Source: Natronococcus sp. AD-5 (GTDB taxonomy: Archaea > Halobacteriota > Halobacteria > Halobacteriales > Natrialbaceae). Taken from it: a stretch of DNA of 64,000 nt. The stretch is from assembly GCF_030734285.1 (NCBI RefSeq), contig NZ_CP132295.1:124001-188000 (forward strand), in the 5' to 3' direction. The notes below the pieces were generated by a model that was not told where the DNA came from, ran no database searches, and saw only the letters and a program-made list of their open reading frames with translations. The position numbers were made by a program, and so were the translations under genes. This document shows positions 44,612-54,019 of this stretch, piece by piece; position 1 is the stretch's first letter; every line of letters begins with the position of its first letter.

Positions 44612-45183
44612 ACGGCAGTCCGTTGATCTGCGGAATCATCAGAGCCGGTCGTCAACGCCCGCTCGAGGAGGGCGATCCGACGGCGAGTCGTCTTCCAGGT
44701 GGAAACGTCTTCCCACACTGCTTCCACCGAGCGGTCGGTCTCGGATGCGTGTGCAGCGATCGAAACCGCATCCGGTGAGTCGACGTCAAACGTCTCGGCG
44801 TAGGTCTCGTTACGCTCCGTCTCATCCTTCAGGAAGTCAAGGAGCCTCTCGGTCGCGTACTGCTCCCGGAGTTGCTGGACGCGACGCCAGTTCAGGTACT
44901 CCTGGTTTCGCCTGTACGTCGCCGGCGACTCGGTGACCTGCGTGACAATCCCCATTCGGTCGAACCACTCAAGGTATTCCCTCGCAGCATCCACCCCGTG
45001 GCCAGCGAGATCAGCAACTTCACCTGCGGTGGCTGGACTATCCAGCGCGAGGACTGCGTCGAAGAAATCGTCGCGTGTGCGGTCACCGCGAACGAGCTCT
45101 TCGGGTGGCGTCAGCGCGTCGAAATCCGGTGATTCGGCGCGCTCGTCGGTGTCCGCCTTCAGTCCTGGATCCGGTTCTTCCAT
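44608..45183 (-). CDS. winged-helix protein paired with the TumE-like gene, possible antitoxin
   Basis: 191 aa. Central winged helix about residues 45-85 (VLALDSPATAGEVADLAGHG, DAAREYLEWFDRMGIV). The second half is helical, rich in Glu and Arg. Its stop overlaps the TumE-like start (ATGA). The HTH would allow operon autoregulation. It is also similar in layout to haloarchaeal DUF7342 proteins. Confidence 0.7.
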   Translation of the reverse strand: MEEPDPGLKADTDERAESPDFDALTPPEELVRGDRTRDDFFDAVLALDSPATAGEVADLAGHGVDAAREYLEWFDRMGIVTQVTESPATYRRNQEYLNWRRVQQLREQYATERLLDFLKDETERNETYAETFDVDSPDAVSIAAHASETDRSVEAVWEDVSTWKTTRRRIALLERALTTGSDDSADQRTAV

Positions 45184-45558
45184 GTTCGAAAATTGATCAC
45201 GAGACGGAATAAACCTTTGTATCCACGGAATATGCCATCAACTGATCGCATCTAGAGTAAAAAGCGGGCCGAGTGCCTCGGGGTCGTTCGGAAGACAGGT
45301 CTTCCATGACTGAGCGAATCGGGGATTCGTGATGTCCGCGAAATCGTCGGTTTCGCTTGATGACGAGAGAGCGGCTCGCTCGATCCACTTGACCTCAAGG
45401 CGGTTCACAGGATTGCGAGTCGGATGTCACGGGCTTGATCCCGAGGCGGTTCACTGAAAGAGGCAAATGGGAGAGTTTCTGCCGTCAAAGAAAGGAGATG
45501 AGTTCAGAGAGCTCCTAGTGCCGCACGAGCTCGCCACAACCATCCACACGATCGACGA
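45184..45558. other. gene-poor gap with gene tail
   Basis: No full gene. A plus-strand 32-codon frame at about 45468-45566 (MGEFLPSKKGDEFRELLVPH, ELATTIHTIDDY) looks like the tail of a lost gene. The word GGCGGTTCAC recurs at about 45402 and 45443. Confidence 0.4.
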
Positions 45559-46035
45559 CTATTGATATCGGGGATGATCCTCGAGTGAATACTGGTCGAC
45601 TGGATCGCCCTTCTCGTTGACAACTTCGGGACGCCTGTCGCTCGGTTCATCATCAGCAATCTCCTTCAGGATCCCATAGAACTGCCACTCGTCACCGTAA
45701 TCGAAGAGGTAGCAAATCCGGTCACCGACCTCGAGATCCAGCTGACTCGCCAACTCAGTAATCGTCGTCTCACCTGCGTTGGAGACCGTCTCGTCCCACC
45801 GCATCGACTCACCACTCGGAAGATCCTCATCCTCTTCCGGTCGCTGGTACTTCACGTCGCTTTGCCAGTAGTCCTGATCAGCGCCGAAAAACCAGAGATG
45901 GGCCTGATTGAGCCCTATCGACTCGTTGATGACGGCCTGAAACTCCGCTAGCGTTCGGTTCTCTCCGACGACGATATCACGCCACAGTGCGGTCGGATCC
46001 CACTCGAGTTTAACGCGAAAGCGATAGGCCGTCAT
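45559..46035 (-). CDS. pRiA4b ORF-3-like protein
   Basis: 158 aa from ATG 46035 (two bases before the upstream gene's stop). MTAYRFRVKLEWDPTALWRD, FQAVINESIGLNQAHLWFFG, then YLFDYGDEWQFYGIL are the hallmarks of the plasmid pRiA4b ORF-3 family, which is of unknown function and common on mobile elements. It is cotranscribed with the frameshifted gene upstream. Confidence 0.85.
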   Translation of the reverse strand: MTAYRFRVKLEWDPTALWRDIVVGENRTLAEFQAVINESIGLNQAHLWFFGADQDYWQSDVKYQRPEEDEDLPSGESMRWDETVSNAGETTITELASQLDLEVGDRICYLFDYGDEWQFYGILKEIADDEPSDRRPEVVNEKGDPVDQYSLEDHPRYQ

Positions 46036-46036
46036 C

Positions 46037-47003
46037 TCACACCTCCGCACCGGATCGAAAGCTCGTGAGGTCGTTGATCCGTCCTTCCAACTCCTCGATC
46101 TCTTCGCGTAGCTCCTCGGCCTCGTCGCCCTCCGTCGCAGCCAGGCGGTCCTTGAGGCCCTGGAGCCGCGTCTCCTTCTCCGCTTCGTCGACCTCGGCCT
46201 TACGGACGTACTCGCGCTCTTCGATTTCGTAGACGTCCGCCGGTGCTACCTCGGTTACCTCGAGTGCCTCGTCGACTTTCGTCGAGTCGACGCTGGTGAT
46301 CCGTTCGCGAGGAATGCCGGCTTCCTCGAGTGTCTCGAGGACCTCCTCCTCATCCCGGAGCGATCGATATGTCCGACCGGTCCGCTGGACAGAGCCGAAC
46401 TGCCCGTGAACGGGCTGATCCGTGATGCACGCGATCGAGGAGGACGATGGCAACGTCCCCACGGAGATCATCGGTATCTCGCTGCACATCTGAAAGCAGC
46501 GTATACAGGTTGACCAGTGAGGCGGTTTCCAGGTCCTCGAGTTCGGAAACGTCGTAGCGCTCGAGGGCATCGACCAGTAACAGCGCGTCCGAGTAGACCG
46601 CGAGATCGGGTTCCGTCCGGTCCTCGTCACTACCAGAAGAAGAGCTGCCTCGAACAAACTGCGATGGCGTTGGGTCATCGGTTTCGCGGAGCGTTTCAGC
46701 TTGCTTATCGATCTCGAAACGCGGGTGGAGACTCAATACCGCTGGATACGGATCAGCTTCTGGCGGAAGGCGATCGAGTTCGAATGCAGCTATACCGCTC
46801 CGAACTCGGTCGACGAGCGTTTCGAACTGCTCTCGCTGAAGCGGGCGTGACTCCTCTGAGTCGACAAACTCGACGATGATACGATGCTCTTGGACGTCCG
46901 TAATTCGAAACCGCTGCTCGGACAACGGCGTGATGAGTGTCGCGTCGTCCTCGAGTGCCTCACACTCGGAGAGCAAATTATCCCACGTGGACGCGAAGGT
47001 CAT
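46037..47003 (-). pseudogene. haloarchaeal hypothetical gene split by a one-base insertion
   Basis: From ATG 47003 the first frame reads MTFASTWDNLLSECEALEDD, LQREQFETLVDRV, LPPEADPYPAVLSLHPRFE, LALLVDALERYD-type, ending VLLDRVHH before nonsense. The C-terminal part is in another frame: DQPVHGQFGSVQRTGRTYRS, then EEVLETLEEAGIPRERI and a coiled coil to 46037. Dropping one C of the CC at 46420-46421 (plus strand) rejoins them as RVHH-DQPVHG. So the ancestral product is about 320 aa. Unknown function; it precedes the pRiA4b-like gene by one base. Confidence 0.75.
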
Positions 47004-47082
47004 GGATAAAGTATGCACTTGGCACGGTAAAACCGTTCGTGGCAGCTCTATTGTGCCCTTTTTCAGGTACTTACTAGAAACG

Positions 47083-47600
47083 CCAAAATTGGTCATCCAG
47101 AAACGATATCTACTCGGAGATTATCACATCACATAATGACCTACGAACACTTGGACGAAGACTTAGTGAACGAACTGCTGGGCGATGGGCGTGCGAGTCT
47201 GCGGAGTCTCGCCGAAGAACTCGATGTCTCCGTTACTACCGTCTCGAACCATCTTTCCGATCTCGAGGAAAACGGGGTCATCAAAGGATACACGCCAAGA
47301 GTCGATTACGATGCTGCCGGATACGATGTCACCGCCGTGATGCAGCTCAAAGCCGAAGGGAATGCACTCCCCGAAATCACGGAGACACTGAAGGATCACC
47401 GGCAGATGATCTCGATCTATGAGGTCACCGGTGACTACGACGTGATCGCGATCGGCAAATTCGAAGACACCGAGGATATGAACGACCAGATCAAGTCGTT
47501 GATCACTGATCCAGATATCAATCAGTCGAACACCAGTATTGTTCTCAATGCCGTCGCTGAAAACGAACAGTTCGAACTCGAAACCGACGATAACAGCTGA
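47083..47600 (+). repeat. copy 1 of the duplicated Lrp gene and promoter
   Basis: Bases from CCAAAATTGG.CATCC through ATGACCTACGAACACTTGGA are closely matched at 51644-52164. Both copies keep CCAAAATT, CATCC, TACTCGGA and CACATCA.ATAATG before the start codon. The conserved upstream block is a candidate operator read by the regulator itself. Confidence 0.75.
47136..47600 (+). CDS. Lrp/AsnC-family regulator, copy 1
   Basis: 154 aa. HTH at about 22-45 ([20 protein letters not shown]), then the C-terminal RAM domain ([33 protein letters not shown]). It differs from the protein at 51697-52164 at only 16 of the first 148 residues, mostly conservative, so it is a recent duplicate. Such haloarchaeal Trh-like proteins act locally on nearby promoters. 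The next gene reads the other way. Confidence 0.9.
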   Translation: MTYEHLDEDLVNELLGDGRASLRSLAEELDVSVTTVSNHLSDLEENGVIKGYTPRVDYDAAGYDVTAVMQLKAEGNALPEITETLKDHRQMISIYEVTGDYDVIAIGKFEDTEDMNDQIKSLITDPDINQSNTSIVLNAVAENEQFELETDDNS

Positions 47601-47650
47601 TTCACAACCACGATTGCAGAAGTTCAGTGAACCGAGACTGCGTTACCGGT

Positions 47651-47962
47651 CTAGCTGCTGTTCTTGCGGCCAGATACGCCGTAATCGACGTGAACATCCG
47701 GTGTGCTCGGTGACTCTGGCGCGGCGACCCCGTTCCAATCGACGACGTGTACGTTTGCCATCTGGCCGGAGAACCGGAACCGCATGACATCAGTCTCGAT
47801 CGCACCTTCGGCGGCGTGGTCTGTGACGACTGTTGCTTCCTCGAGCGGATCGGCACCGACCAATTCGATGGAGCCGTTAACAGTGATTTCGTAGTTCGAC
47901 GGGACGCCCCTGCCAACAATCGTAACGAGATTGGGCAGAGTCTCTTCGGTCTCGGGCGGCAT
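47651..47962 (-). CDS. haloarchaeal hypothetical protein
   Basis: 103 aa from ATG 47962. It is beta-rich: LVTIVGRGVPSNYEITVNGS, IELVGADPLEEATVVTDHAA, MRFRFSGQMANVHVVDWNGV. The pattern resembles small haloarchaeal proteins encoded near Lrp and PadR regulators, of unknown function. Convergent with the Lrp gene. Confidence 0.65.
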   Translation of the reverse strand: MPPETEETLPNLVTIVGRGVPSNYEITVNGSIELVGADPLEEATVVTDHAAEGAIETDVMRFRFSGQMANVHVVDWNGVAAPESPSTPDVHVDYGVSGRKNSS

Positions 47963-48057
47963 GCTTTGATGAGCCAAGTCTGCCGGTATAAGCCTTCTTA
48001 TCGTCTAAATAGTAGGAATACGTGACCGTGTCGAGCAGACGAATACAGTTTGGCTTC

Positions 48058-48333
48058 TTACACGTCGACGTACTGGTGCTCCCACTCCCGCCGTTCCTCG
48101 ATTTCTTCCTCACCGGCGTCGGTGATGGCATAGTAGTTCGTCCGTCGGTCGAGTTGGCCCTTCTCGACTAGTTCTTTGTTGACGAGCGTGTCGAGGTTGG
48201 GGTACAGCCGGCCGTGATTGATCTCGCTCTCGTAATATCCCTCGATTTCATCCTTGACGTTTTGGCCAGACGGTTGGTCGGTACCTGCGATGACGTACAG
48301 GAGGTCACGTTGGAAGCCGGTGAGGTCGTCCAT
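48058..48333 (-). CDS. PadR-type regulator, copy 1
   Basis: 91 aa from ATG 48333. DDLTGFQRDLLYVIAG, YYESEINHGRLYPNLDTLVN, LDRRTNYYAITDAGEEEI is the haloarchaeal PadR-type winged helix, recognition helix followed by wing. A paralogue is at 52953-53234. Each lies about 1 kb from a copy of the duplicated Lrp regulator. Confidence 0.88.
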   Translation of the reverse strand: MDDLTGFQRDLLYVIAGTDQPSGQNVKDEIEGYYESEINHGRLYPNLDTLVNKELVEKGQLDRRTNYYAITDAGEEEIEERREWEHQYVDV

Positions 48334-48423
48334 CTTACGAGAGTATTCAACGATGCTGTATTTGACTTCTTTCCCACCTTGAATTGTAAGTTGAGAAGCT
48401 ATGAGAGTATAACATAGATGAAC

Positions 48424-48490
48424 TGCTTGATCTTGTACTGACGGCAATTTGCGAAGAAGCCCAGCGGATTCGCCGACGGGACAGTATCCT
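48424..48490 (-). pseudogene. fragment homologous to the 15319-16143 coiled-coil gene
   Basis: The minus strand reads DTVPSANPLGFFANCRQYKI, KQF, matching LDFFANCRQYKVKQRF of the plasmid-type gene, at nucleotide level as well. It sits just upstream of the PadR gene and is too short to function, so a plasmid-like module once existed here too. Confidence 0.6.
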
Positions 48491-48571
48491 TGTGTATCTG
48501 TTATACTAATATAACCTAGTTACTTCTGTGTTACCTGAATTATAGGTGCGTCCAGACTAAACTATCGCCTG

Positions 48572-49057
48572 ATGCCTTCTGAAAACATCCGCGACGGACA
48601 AAGCTCAACACCAAATAATCAATTGAAAGATAATATGCATACTCTACTTGGTCACCACGTGAAATCATATGAAGAACACATTTATTTTGTATTTCGCGTT
48701 CTGGTTGGGCTATTATTTATGCAACATGGTGCCCAGAAGCTATTCGGTCTCTTCGGTGGTGTAGATGGAAGTGGAAGCACTGCGTCATTGCTCAGCATAT
48801 ATGGTGTTGCTGGCGTTATTGAGCTAATTGGAGGCCTCCTTCTTGTCATCGGTGTGCTGACTCGCCTTGTCGCACTTATTGCAACTGGACAAATGGTTGT
48901 CGCTCAGTTCATTGCTCATCTCCCAGAAGGGGTCATCCCAATTCAGAATGACGGAGAACTCGGTTTACTCTATATCGCAGCATTCCTCGTCCTTATTCTA
49001 TATGGGAGTGGACGTTATAGTCTTGAACGCCTATTTCTCGATCGTGATATTATTTAG
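48572..49057 (+). CDS. DoxX-family membrane protein
   Basis: 161 aa. Four membrane helices: about 38-55 (FVFRVLVGLLFMQHG), 72-95 (LLSIYGVAGVIELIGGLLLV), 97-117 and 128-148. The motif HGAQKLFGLFGG at the end of helix 1 is typical of DoxX/DoxD-like proteins, which are linked to quinone, sulfur or oxidative stress metabolism. The gene is AT-rich relative to neighbours. A 24-residue hydrophilic N-terminus precedes helix 1; ATG at MHTLLG would also be possible. Confidence 0.85.
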   Translation: MPSENIRDGQSSTPNNQLKDNMHTLLGHHVKSYEEHIYFVFRVLVGLLFMQHGAQKLFGLFGGVDGSGSTASLLSIYGVAGVIELIGGLLLVIGVLTRLVALIATGQMVVAQFIAHLPEGVIPIQNDGELGLLYIAAFLVLILYGSGRYSLERLFLDRDII

Positions 49058-49197
49058 TGAATTGTAGGCGGACAAGCCCCCTTCCTCAACGAGCGACCAA
49101 AGGGAAGGGGTAAAGACAATTGAGAACGTACTGGAGGATCTGCCGATTTTCTGGAAGTCTCCAAGTATTTTTGCTGGTTGTTCGCTAACAAGAGGGT

Positions 49198-49638
49198 ATG
49201 ACTAGATCAGACACGTCTGCGATGACTGAAACGGAGATTGCCGATTTCTTGGCTAGGGAAGGTACGGGAGTCCTCTCTTTCGCCTTGGAGAACGAATCAT
49301 ACTCAATTCCGGTATCATACGGGTACGATCCCGATGAAAATGTATTCTATATGCAGTTGGAAGTTTCTGAAAGCAGTGGAAAATCACGATTCATCAAAGC
49401 AACTGAGAAAGCTTCGTTCGTGGTGTACAACCAAATCGAGGGTGTTTGGAGGAGTGTCGTTGCAAGAGGCACGTTAAAACCGATTTCTGTAGAACAGGTT
49501 GATCAGGAGATTGTGAAGGGGTTACAACGTGCTGATGCACCTTTGGCAGCGATATTTGAGGAAGATAAGAACGACCTCTCGTTCCAGATTCACAGGCTTG
49601 CCGTGCATGAGTTGAATGGAAGGAAGGCTAATCAATAA
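49198..49638 (+). CDS. pyridoxamine 5'-phosphate oxidase-like flavin-binding protein
   Basis: 146 aa. The N-terminal FLAREGTGVLSFALENESYS, IPVSYGYDPDENVFYMQ is the split-barrel start, then KATEKASFVVYNQIEGVWRS and VVARGTLKPIS. These proteins bind FMN, F420 or haem. Enzyme specificity is not predictable. It lies between DoxX and UspA genes, a stress-related set. Confidence 0.85.
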   Translation: MTRSDTSAMTETEIADFLAREGTGVLSFALENESYSIPVSYGYDPDENVFYMQLEVSESSGKSRFIKATEKASFVVYNQIEGVWRSVVARGTLKPISVEQVDQEIVKGLQRADAPLAAIFEEDKNDLSFQIHRLAVHELNGRKANQ

Positions 49639-49686
49639 GTGAGGGATCGAATAAGAAGAGATGATGATTCTTGTTTATGTATTTAC

Positions 49687-50199
49687 TCATCCGATATATC
49701 GTTGTTGCTCTTTCGGTAGATCATCATCTTCCGACTCATCATCTTCGAGTTGTAGAAATTGAACTCCCTTCTTGGTCAGCCGCACGGTCATTACAGGAAT
49801 TGAAGCATTTCGTACCACTTCCTCTGTAACGCTTCCCAAGACTCGTTTTTCCTCACCGCTTCGACCATGGGTACCCATTATGATGAGGTCAATTTCCTGG
49901 TCTTGAGCGTAGGTGAGAATTGTGTCATGAGGTACGCCTTGCTTGAGTGCTGTGACACACTCGATAGCATGTTCTTTAGCGATGGTATGGATATGCTCGA
50001 CTGCTCGGTGACCTTCTTCCCTCAGTAGTTCGACTACCTTTTTCTGTGTAGCGTCTGGCAGCATAATGTGCGTACGGCTGTCGATGATGTACAGTACGTG
50101 GACCGTTGCATCGTTTTGCTTTGCTTGCATCATGCATTGCTCGACAGCACTCCCAATCCCTGGGCTCCCATCAGTTGGAATTAAAATATTGTCATACAT
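49687..50199 (-). CDS. UspA-family universal stress protein
   Basis: 170 aa. MYDNILIPTDGSPG at the start and the ATP-binding loop GTHGRSGEEKRVLGSVTEEV (G-x2-G-x9-G-S) are both present, so it should bind ATP. The C-terminal 30 residues are an acidic extension (DDESEDDDLPKEQQRY). Convergent with the flavin-binding protein gene, so it has its own promoter upstream of 50199. Confidence 0.92.
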   Translation of the reverse strand: MYDNILIPTDGSPGIGSAVEQCMMQAKQNDATVHVLYIIDSRTHIMLPDATQKKVVELLREEGHRAVEHIHTIAKEHAIECVTALKQGVPHDTILTYAQDQEIDLIIMGTHGRSGEEKRVLGSVTEEVVRNASIPVMTVRLTKKGVQFLQLEDDESEDDDLPKEQQRYIG

Positions 50200-51116
50200 T
50201 ACCTTGGGGAACTCTCACGCTCCACATAGGTGTTAGGGAGGCAAGCCTATTCATAGATTGGTTGCTGTTACCTCGAAGATTTGGGCTGGATTCCATTAGA
50301 ATCCCAGAAGGTAGAAAATCGGAAAGGATCTCAAGCGAAAAATTCTGCAGGCATTGTACTCTCTCGAGTAGTACTAGATCGTACCCAAAGATCGAGTCGT
50401 GTTAGTGGATACAAAGGGCAGTATCTCGTCGTCTATAGGGGAAGCGAATACCTCGTGACGCTCGTCTCGGCGCGTTTGAGTTCGACGACCAATAGAATTT
50501 GGCGAGTCGCTTTTACTCGAGATTTTTGAGAAATCCTAAAACAACCACATCAACTCACAACTCGGTGCACACGTCAAAATATCTGACACCACTACAGTGA
50601 CACCCGAGTGGCCGGGCAATTACCGACGGAGGTGTGGCCCTCTACGAAGCCAGCGACTGCGATGTAATTAGAACGGACGACGTGGTATAGAGCTTGTTCC
50701 CCGAGTATGACAAGTACAGCACTCCGGCGGACAAGTACCACAAGCGCTTTCGTGGGTGCTTGATCGAAGTCCTCGGGGACACACCCGCTCACGCAGTCAC
50801 ACATCGTAACGGCTGTTGATACACTGGTAATGAGTAAGATGCGGTCGCCGATGACGACCACGAGTTTGTCGCTGATCTCGACAAGACGTGTAGCAGAGAT
50901 CCTCACTTCGTATCGCGATAGTCGCTGCTGGGCCACACGCGCATGCTAAAAACAGTGCATTGCCACCGAACGTCTTCTCATGGCGACGCAGCCGCCCAGT
51001 AAACGCCGTCATCTCACCGAGACACGCCAGTACTTTTTCGTCTAGAATCGTCGCGTATACAAATGCTGCATGCATATCGGTACCGATAAACATCTTCGTT
51101 ACAACGGGAAAACGAA
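50200..51116. other. gene-poor interval
   Basis: Frames of 80-115 codons exist on both strands, but none is recognisable and several read through the neighbouring gene's complement. Part of 50640-51080 on the minus strand (VEISDKLVVVIGDRILLITS; LVVLVRRSAVLVIL) is hydrophobic and could be a decayed membrane-protein gene. Confidence 0.35.
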
Positions 51117-51490
51117 TGGTCCGGGATCGGGTCACCTCGCAATCATCACCGTCACCGGAAATAGTCTGTTCCGCACTTGATGACCCCGACTGCCGGAAGA
51201 TTATCCGGAACCTCGAGGAACCGATGACGGCGTCGGAGCTCAATGATCGATGTGAGATCCCTGAATCGACGTTGTATCGAAAGCTCGAAACACTAACTGA
51301 CTCGACGCTACTCGAAGAGTCGGTCGAGAGTCGGCAGGGTAGCCACAACGCAAAAAAATATTCGGTCATGTTCAATGAGATTACGTTTGCGCTCGACAAC
51401 AACCAGACACTGTCGGTTCAGGTTGAACACCGCGATCAGAGACCACACGAACGGCTAACCGAGCTGTGGTCTGGGATTCAAAAGAAGTAA
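51117..51490 (+). CDS. winged-helix regulator
   Basis: 124 aa from ATG 51117. ALDDPDCRKIIRNLEEPMTA, SELNDRCEIPESTLYRKLET and LTDSTLLEESV form a clear ArsR/MarR-like HTH; the remainder (YSVMFNEITFALDNNQTLSV) is a short C-terminal module. Such haloarchaeal HTH proteins often pair with small membrane proteins, which may explain the hydrophobic frames upstream. It ends 150 bases before the conserved upstream block of the second Lrp gene. Confidence 0.78.
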
Positions 51491-51643
51491 TAAGGTTTCC
51501 AATAAGATCGGGTAGCTTGAGACGCTACTCCAGGACAATTTCGCCACAACTCCGGAGGAATTCATGAGTGCGGAGTGATTAAACTCTGCCATAGGCTCTC
51601 TAAAATCGCTCAACCTAACGCTATATGGCGGTTCGCCAAAGCC

Positions 51644-52164
51644 CCAAAATTGAACATCCGTAAATAATACTTACTCGGAAGTTTTCACATCATATAATGA
51701 CCTACGAACACTTGGACGAAGAATTAGTGAACGAACTGCTTGGTAATGGGCGTGCGAGTCTGCGGAGTCTCGCCGAAGAACTTGATGTCTCTGTTACCAC
51801 AGTTTCGAATCACCTCTCGGATCTCGAGGAGAACGGTGTTATTCAAGGGTATACGCCGAAAGTCGATTACGACGCTCTTGGATACGACGTCACCGCAGTA
51901 ATACAGCTCAAGACCGAAGGCAGCGCACTTCCCGAGATTACTGAGACGCTCCAAGATCATCAGCAAATGATCTCTGTCTACGAGGTCACAGGAGACTACG
52001 ACGTGATCGCGATCGGCAAGTTCAAAGACACAGATGATATGAACGAGCAGATCAAGTCGCTGATCACTAATCCAGACATCAATCAGTCGAACACTAGTAT
52101 TGTTCTCAATGCTGCCGCTGAAAACGAGCAGTTCGAACTCAACGCCGACGAGAGCGAAATCTAA
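51644..52164 (+). repeat. copy 2 of the duplicated Lrp gene and promoter
   Basis: Matches 47083-47600, including the upstream words CCAAAATT, CATCCG, TACTCGGAAG and TCACATCATATAATGACC. Between the copies lie 4.1 kb of unrelated genes in no matching order. Confidence 0.75.
51697..52164 (+). CDS. Lrp/AsnC-family regulator, copy 2
   Basis: 155 aa. Same HTH ([20 protein letters not shown]) and RAM domain as the protein at 47136-47600. The substitutions are scattered outside the HTH (for example K50Q, R55K, A61L, E110K) and at the acidic C-terminus. The recognition helix is unchanged, so both proteins should bind the same sites and could form heteromers. Confidence 0.9.
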   Translation: MTYEHLDEELVNELLGNGRASLRSLAEELDVSVTTVSNHLSDLEENGVIQGYTPKVDYDALGYDVTAVIQLKTEGSALPEITETLQDHQQMISVYEVTGDYDVIAIGKFKDTDDMNEQIKSLITNPDINQSNTSIVLNAAAENEQFELNADESEI

Positions 52165-52437
52165 ACGAAAAACAGCGCGAGTTCCCCGCCAAGAAAAAGC
52201 CTCGGGCCACTGCGTCCGAGGTCGTTTACTGATACCAATCCTATAGGGGTACCACATTTCCCTGTGTCCCTCTGAGACGATCTGATGGAAGATCATAGCT
52301 CCACATCGCGAACTAACAGACAACACCGGGTAGTGAAAGCCATATTTCACTCTGTCGATCACTGGGAACTAAATCGGATAAGCCGGCGGTTACGGCAAAG
52401 AGAGGAACTATGAGGCGAGAACTAATACAGTTCCTTG

Positions 52438-52755
52438 ATGGTTGACAGTCCAGATGTCTCTCGAGAGTATGTTTTCACGCCCTCAGTTGATTTGCCGTCA
52501 ACCTTAGAGTCCTTGAATATCCAGTATTTGAACGTCAACGAGTCACAGGTGCTCGTTATCTTCAACACTGCAATTCTTAATCTCGAAAGTGTTGAAGGGA
52601 AACTCTCTAATCTTCATAGTACCGAAATCATGGTTTATGAACTGTCTCGTGATACCACTACTGCTAAGCCAGAAAGCAACGCGCTCACACTCATTACTGA
52701 TTTCATCGATCAAATAGCATCAACCGAGAAAACGACAGTATCACTCCATGAATAG
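52438..52755 (+). CDS. hypothetical protein
   Basis: 105 aa from ATG 52438. VDSPDVSREYVFTPSVDLPS, LNIQYLNVNESQVLVIFNTA and IASTEKTTVSLHE suggest a folded alpha/beta protein, but I recognise no family. It stands alone between the Lrp copy and the second PadR gene. Confidence 0.5.
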   Translation: MVDSPDVSREYVFTPSVDLPSTLESLNIQYLNVNESQVLVIFNTAILNLESVEGKLSNLHSTEIMVYELSRDTTTAKPESNALTLITDFIDQIASTEKTTVSLHE

Positions 52756-52952
52756 TTATGTCTTCAATACACTAATTGATATTATGAAGATTCTCATAGC
52801 TTTTAGACGTCTAAGATCCTTAATAAGGAATCGAAGACAATTAATACTATTTATAAATTTTGGGAACCTCTGTCCAGAGAAGTGGTGATATATTGAGAAA
52901 TTCGCCGTATAGATGAGAAGTGTTAATAGGAACCTCCACACAAGTATCTGAT

Positions 52953-53234
52953 ATGTACGATCTCACAGGGTTCCAGCGTGATTTGCTCTACGCAGTGGTT
53001 GGCCTTGATGAACCGCACGGGCTTGCAATTAAAGAGGACCTCGAGGATTACTACGAAAAGGAAGTCCACCACGGACGACTTTATCCCAATCTCGATACGC
53101 TCGTTGATAAGGGACTTCTCGAGAAAAGCCAAGCTGACCGTCGAACAAACGTATATTCGGTGACTCGGCGGGGAAAACGTGAAATCGAAGCGCGTCGCGA
53201 GTGGGAACAACAGTACGTGAGGGACCTTCTGTAA
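52953..53234 (+). CDS. PadR-type regulator, copy 2
   Basis: 93 aa. MYDLTGFQRDLLYAVVGLDE, GLAIKEDLEDYYEKEVHHGR, LYPNLDTLVDKG, ADRRTNVYSVTRRGKREIE. Clearly the paralogue of the protein at 48058-48333. Upstream AT-rich sequence ends in AGTATCTGATATG, with no Shine-Dalgarno. Confidence 0.88.
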   Translation: MYDLTGFQRDLLYAVVGLDEPHGLAIKEDLEDYYEKEVHHGRLYPNLDTLVDKGLLEKSQADRRTNVYSVTRRGKREIEARREWEQQYVRDLL

Positions 53235-53346
53235 ACTACGGAGTCTAAAACTTCTTATTCAGACCTATTAGGTGATTTCTGATTGAAGTTTAACACTTAG
53301 TAATAGCTTGTATCAAAACACACATACACGCCACTATCACGTTGAA

Positions 53347-53999
53347 ATGAGTATGAGTGAGTTTGGAGATGACGAACGAGAGCTGTTTACAAAGCGATCT
53401 ACGCACAACAAGATATCAGACGATTCGACGATGACAGCATTTCTGCCGAGAAACTCGCGCGTATTCTGGATGCTCTACATCATGCACCTAGTGTTGGATT
53501 CTCCCAGCCGTGGGACTTCCTTGTCGTCGAGAACGACGAGACCAAATCCCAGATTGCTTCGATTGCCGAACGAGCGATTGCCGCCGCACGAAAAGGCTAT
53601 CAAGAACCGCGGAAATCAGATTTTGGGCAATTGAAATTAGAAAGGATCACCGATGCATCAGTGAACATTTGTGTTACGTGTGATCCCACTCGAGATGTGC
53701 CGCACGTTCTTAGCCGGAACACAATGCAGCGGATGGACGTCTACTTGATGTGTCTGGCTGTTCAGAACCTCTGGCTTGCCGCACGTACCGAAGGTCTCGG
53801 TGTCGGGTGGGTCTCCTTTCTCTATCCACATGAACTGCGTACCGTCTTGAACCTCCCCCATCATATCCATCCGATTACCTATCTCTGTATTGGCTATCCC
53901 GAGGAAGGCTTCCCTGAATAGCCACCTCTTCAACAAGAGGGATGGTGTGAGCGCCTCGAGACAGACGAACTCATCCATACTGAAGCATGGAACAAGTAG
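53347..53999 (+). pseudogene. bluB: decayed BluB / nitroreductase-like gene
   Basis: MSEFGDDERE is followed by a lost G at about 53381, after which the true frame continues AVYKAIYAQQDIRRFDDDSI, ARILDALHHAPSVGFSQPWD, FLVVENDETKSQ and MQRMDVYLMCLAVQNLWLAA. It then meets a TAG at 53919-53921 and carries on PPLQQEGWCERLETDELIHT, EAWNK to a second TAG at 53997-53999. The sequence matches 5,6-dimethylbenzimidazole synthase of cobalamin synthesis (RRF, S-QPWDF, GVGWVS) and related nitroreductases. Two independent lesions make it a real pseudogene rather than a sequencing error. Confidence 0.75.
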
Positions 54000-54019
54000 C
54001 TGAGCCAGTAGCCGATTCA

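Noticed and set aside
50797-51402. 201-codon minus-strand frame opposite the winged-helix gene
   Set aside because: Its first half is the complement of the 51117-51490 HTH gene and its second half is Ala/Cys/Arg-rich without a recognisable family. At best it reflects decayed sequence.
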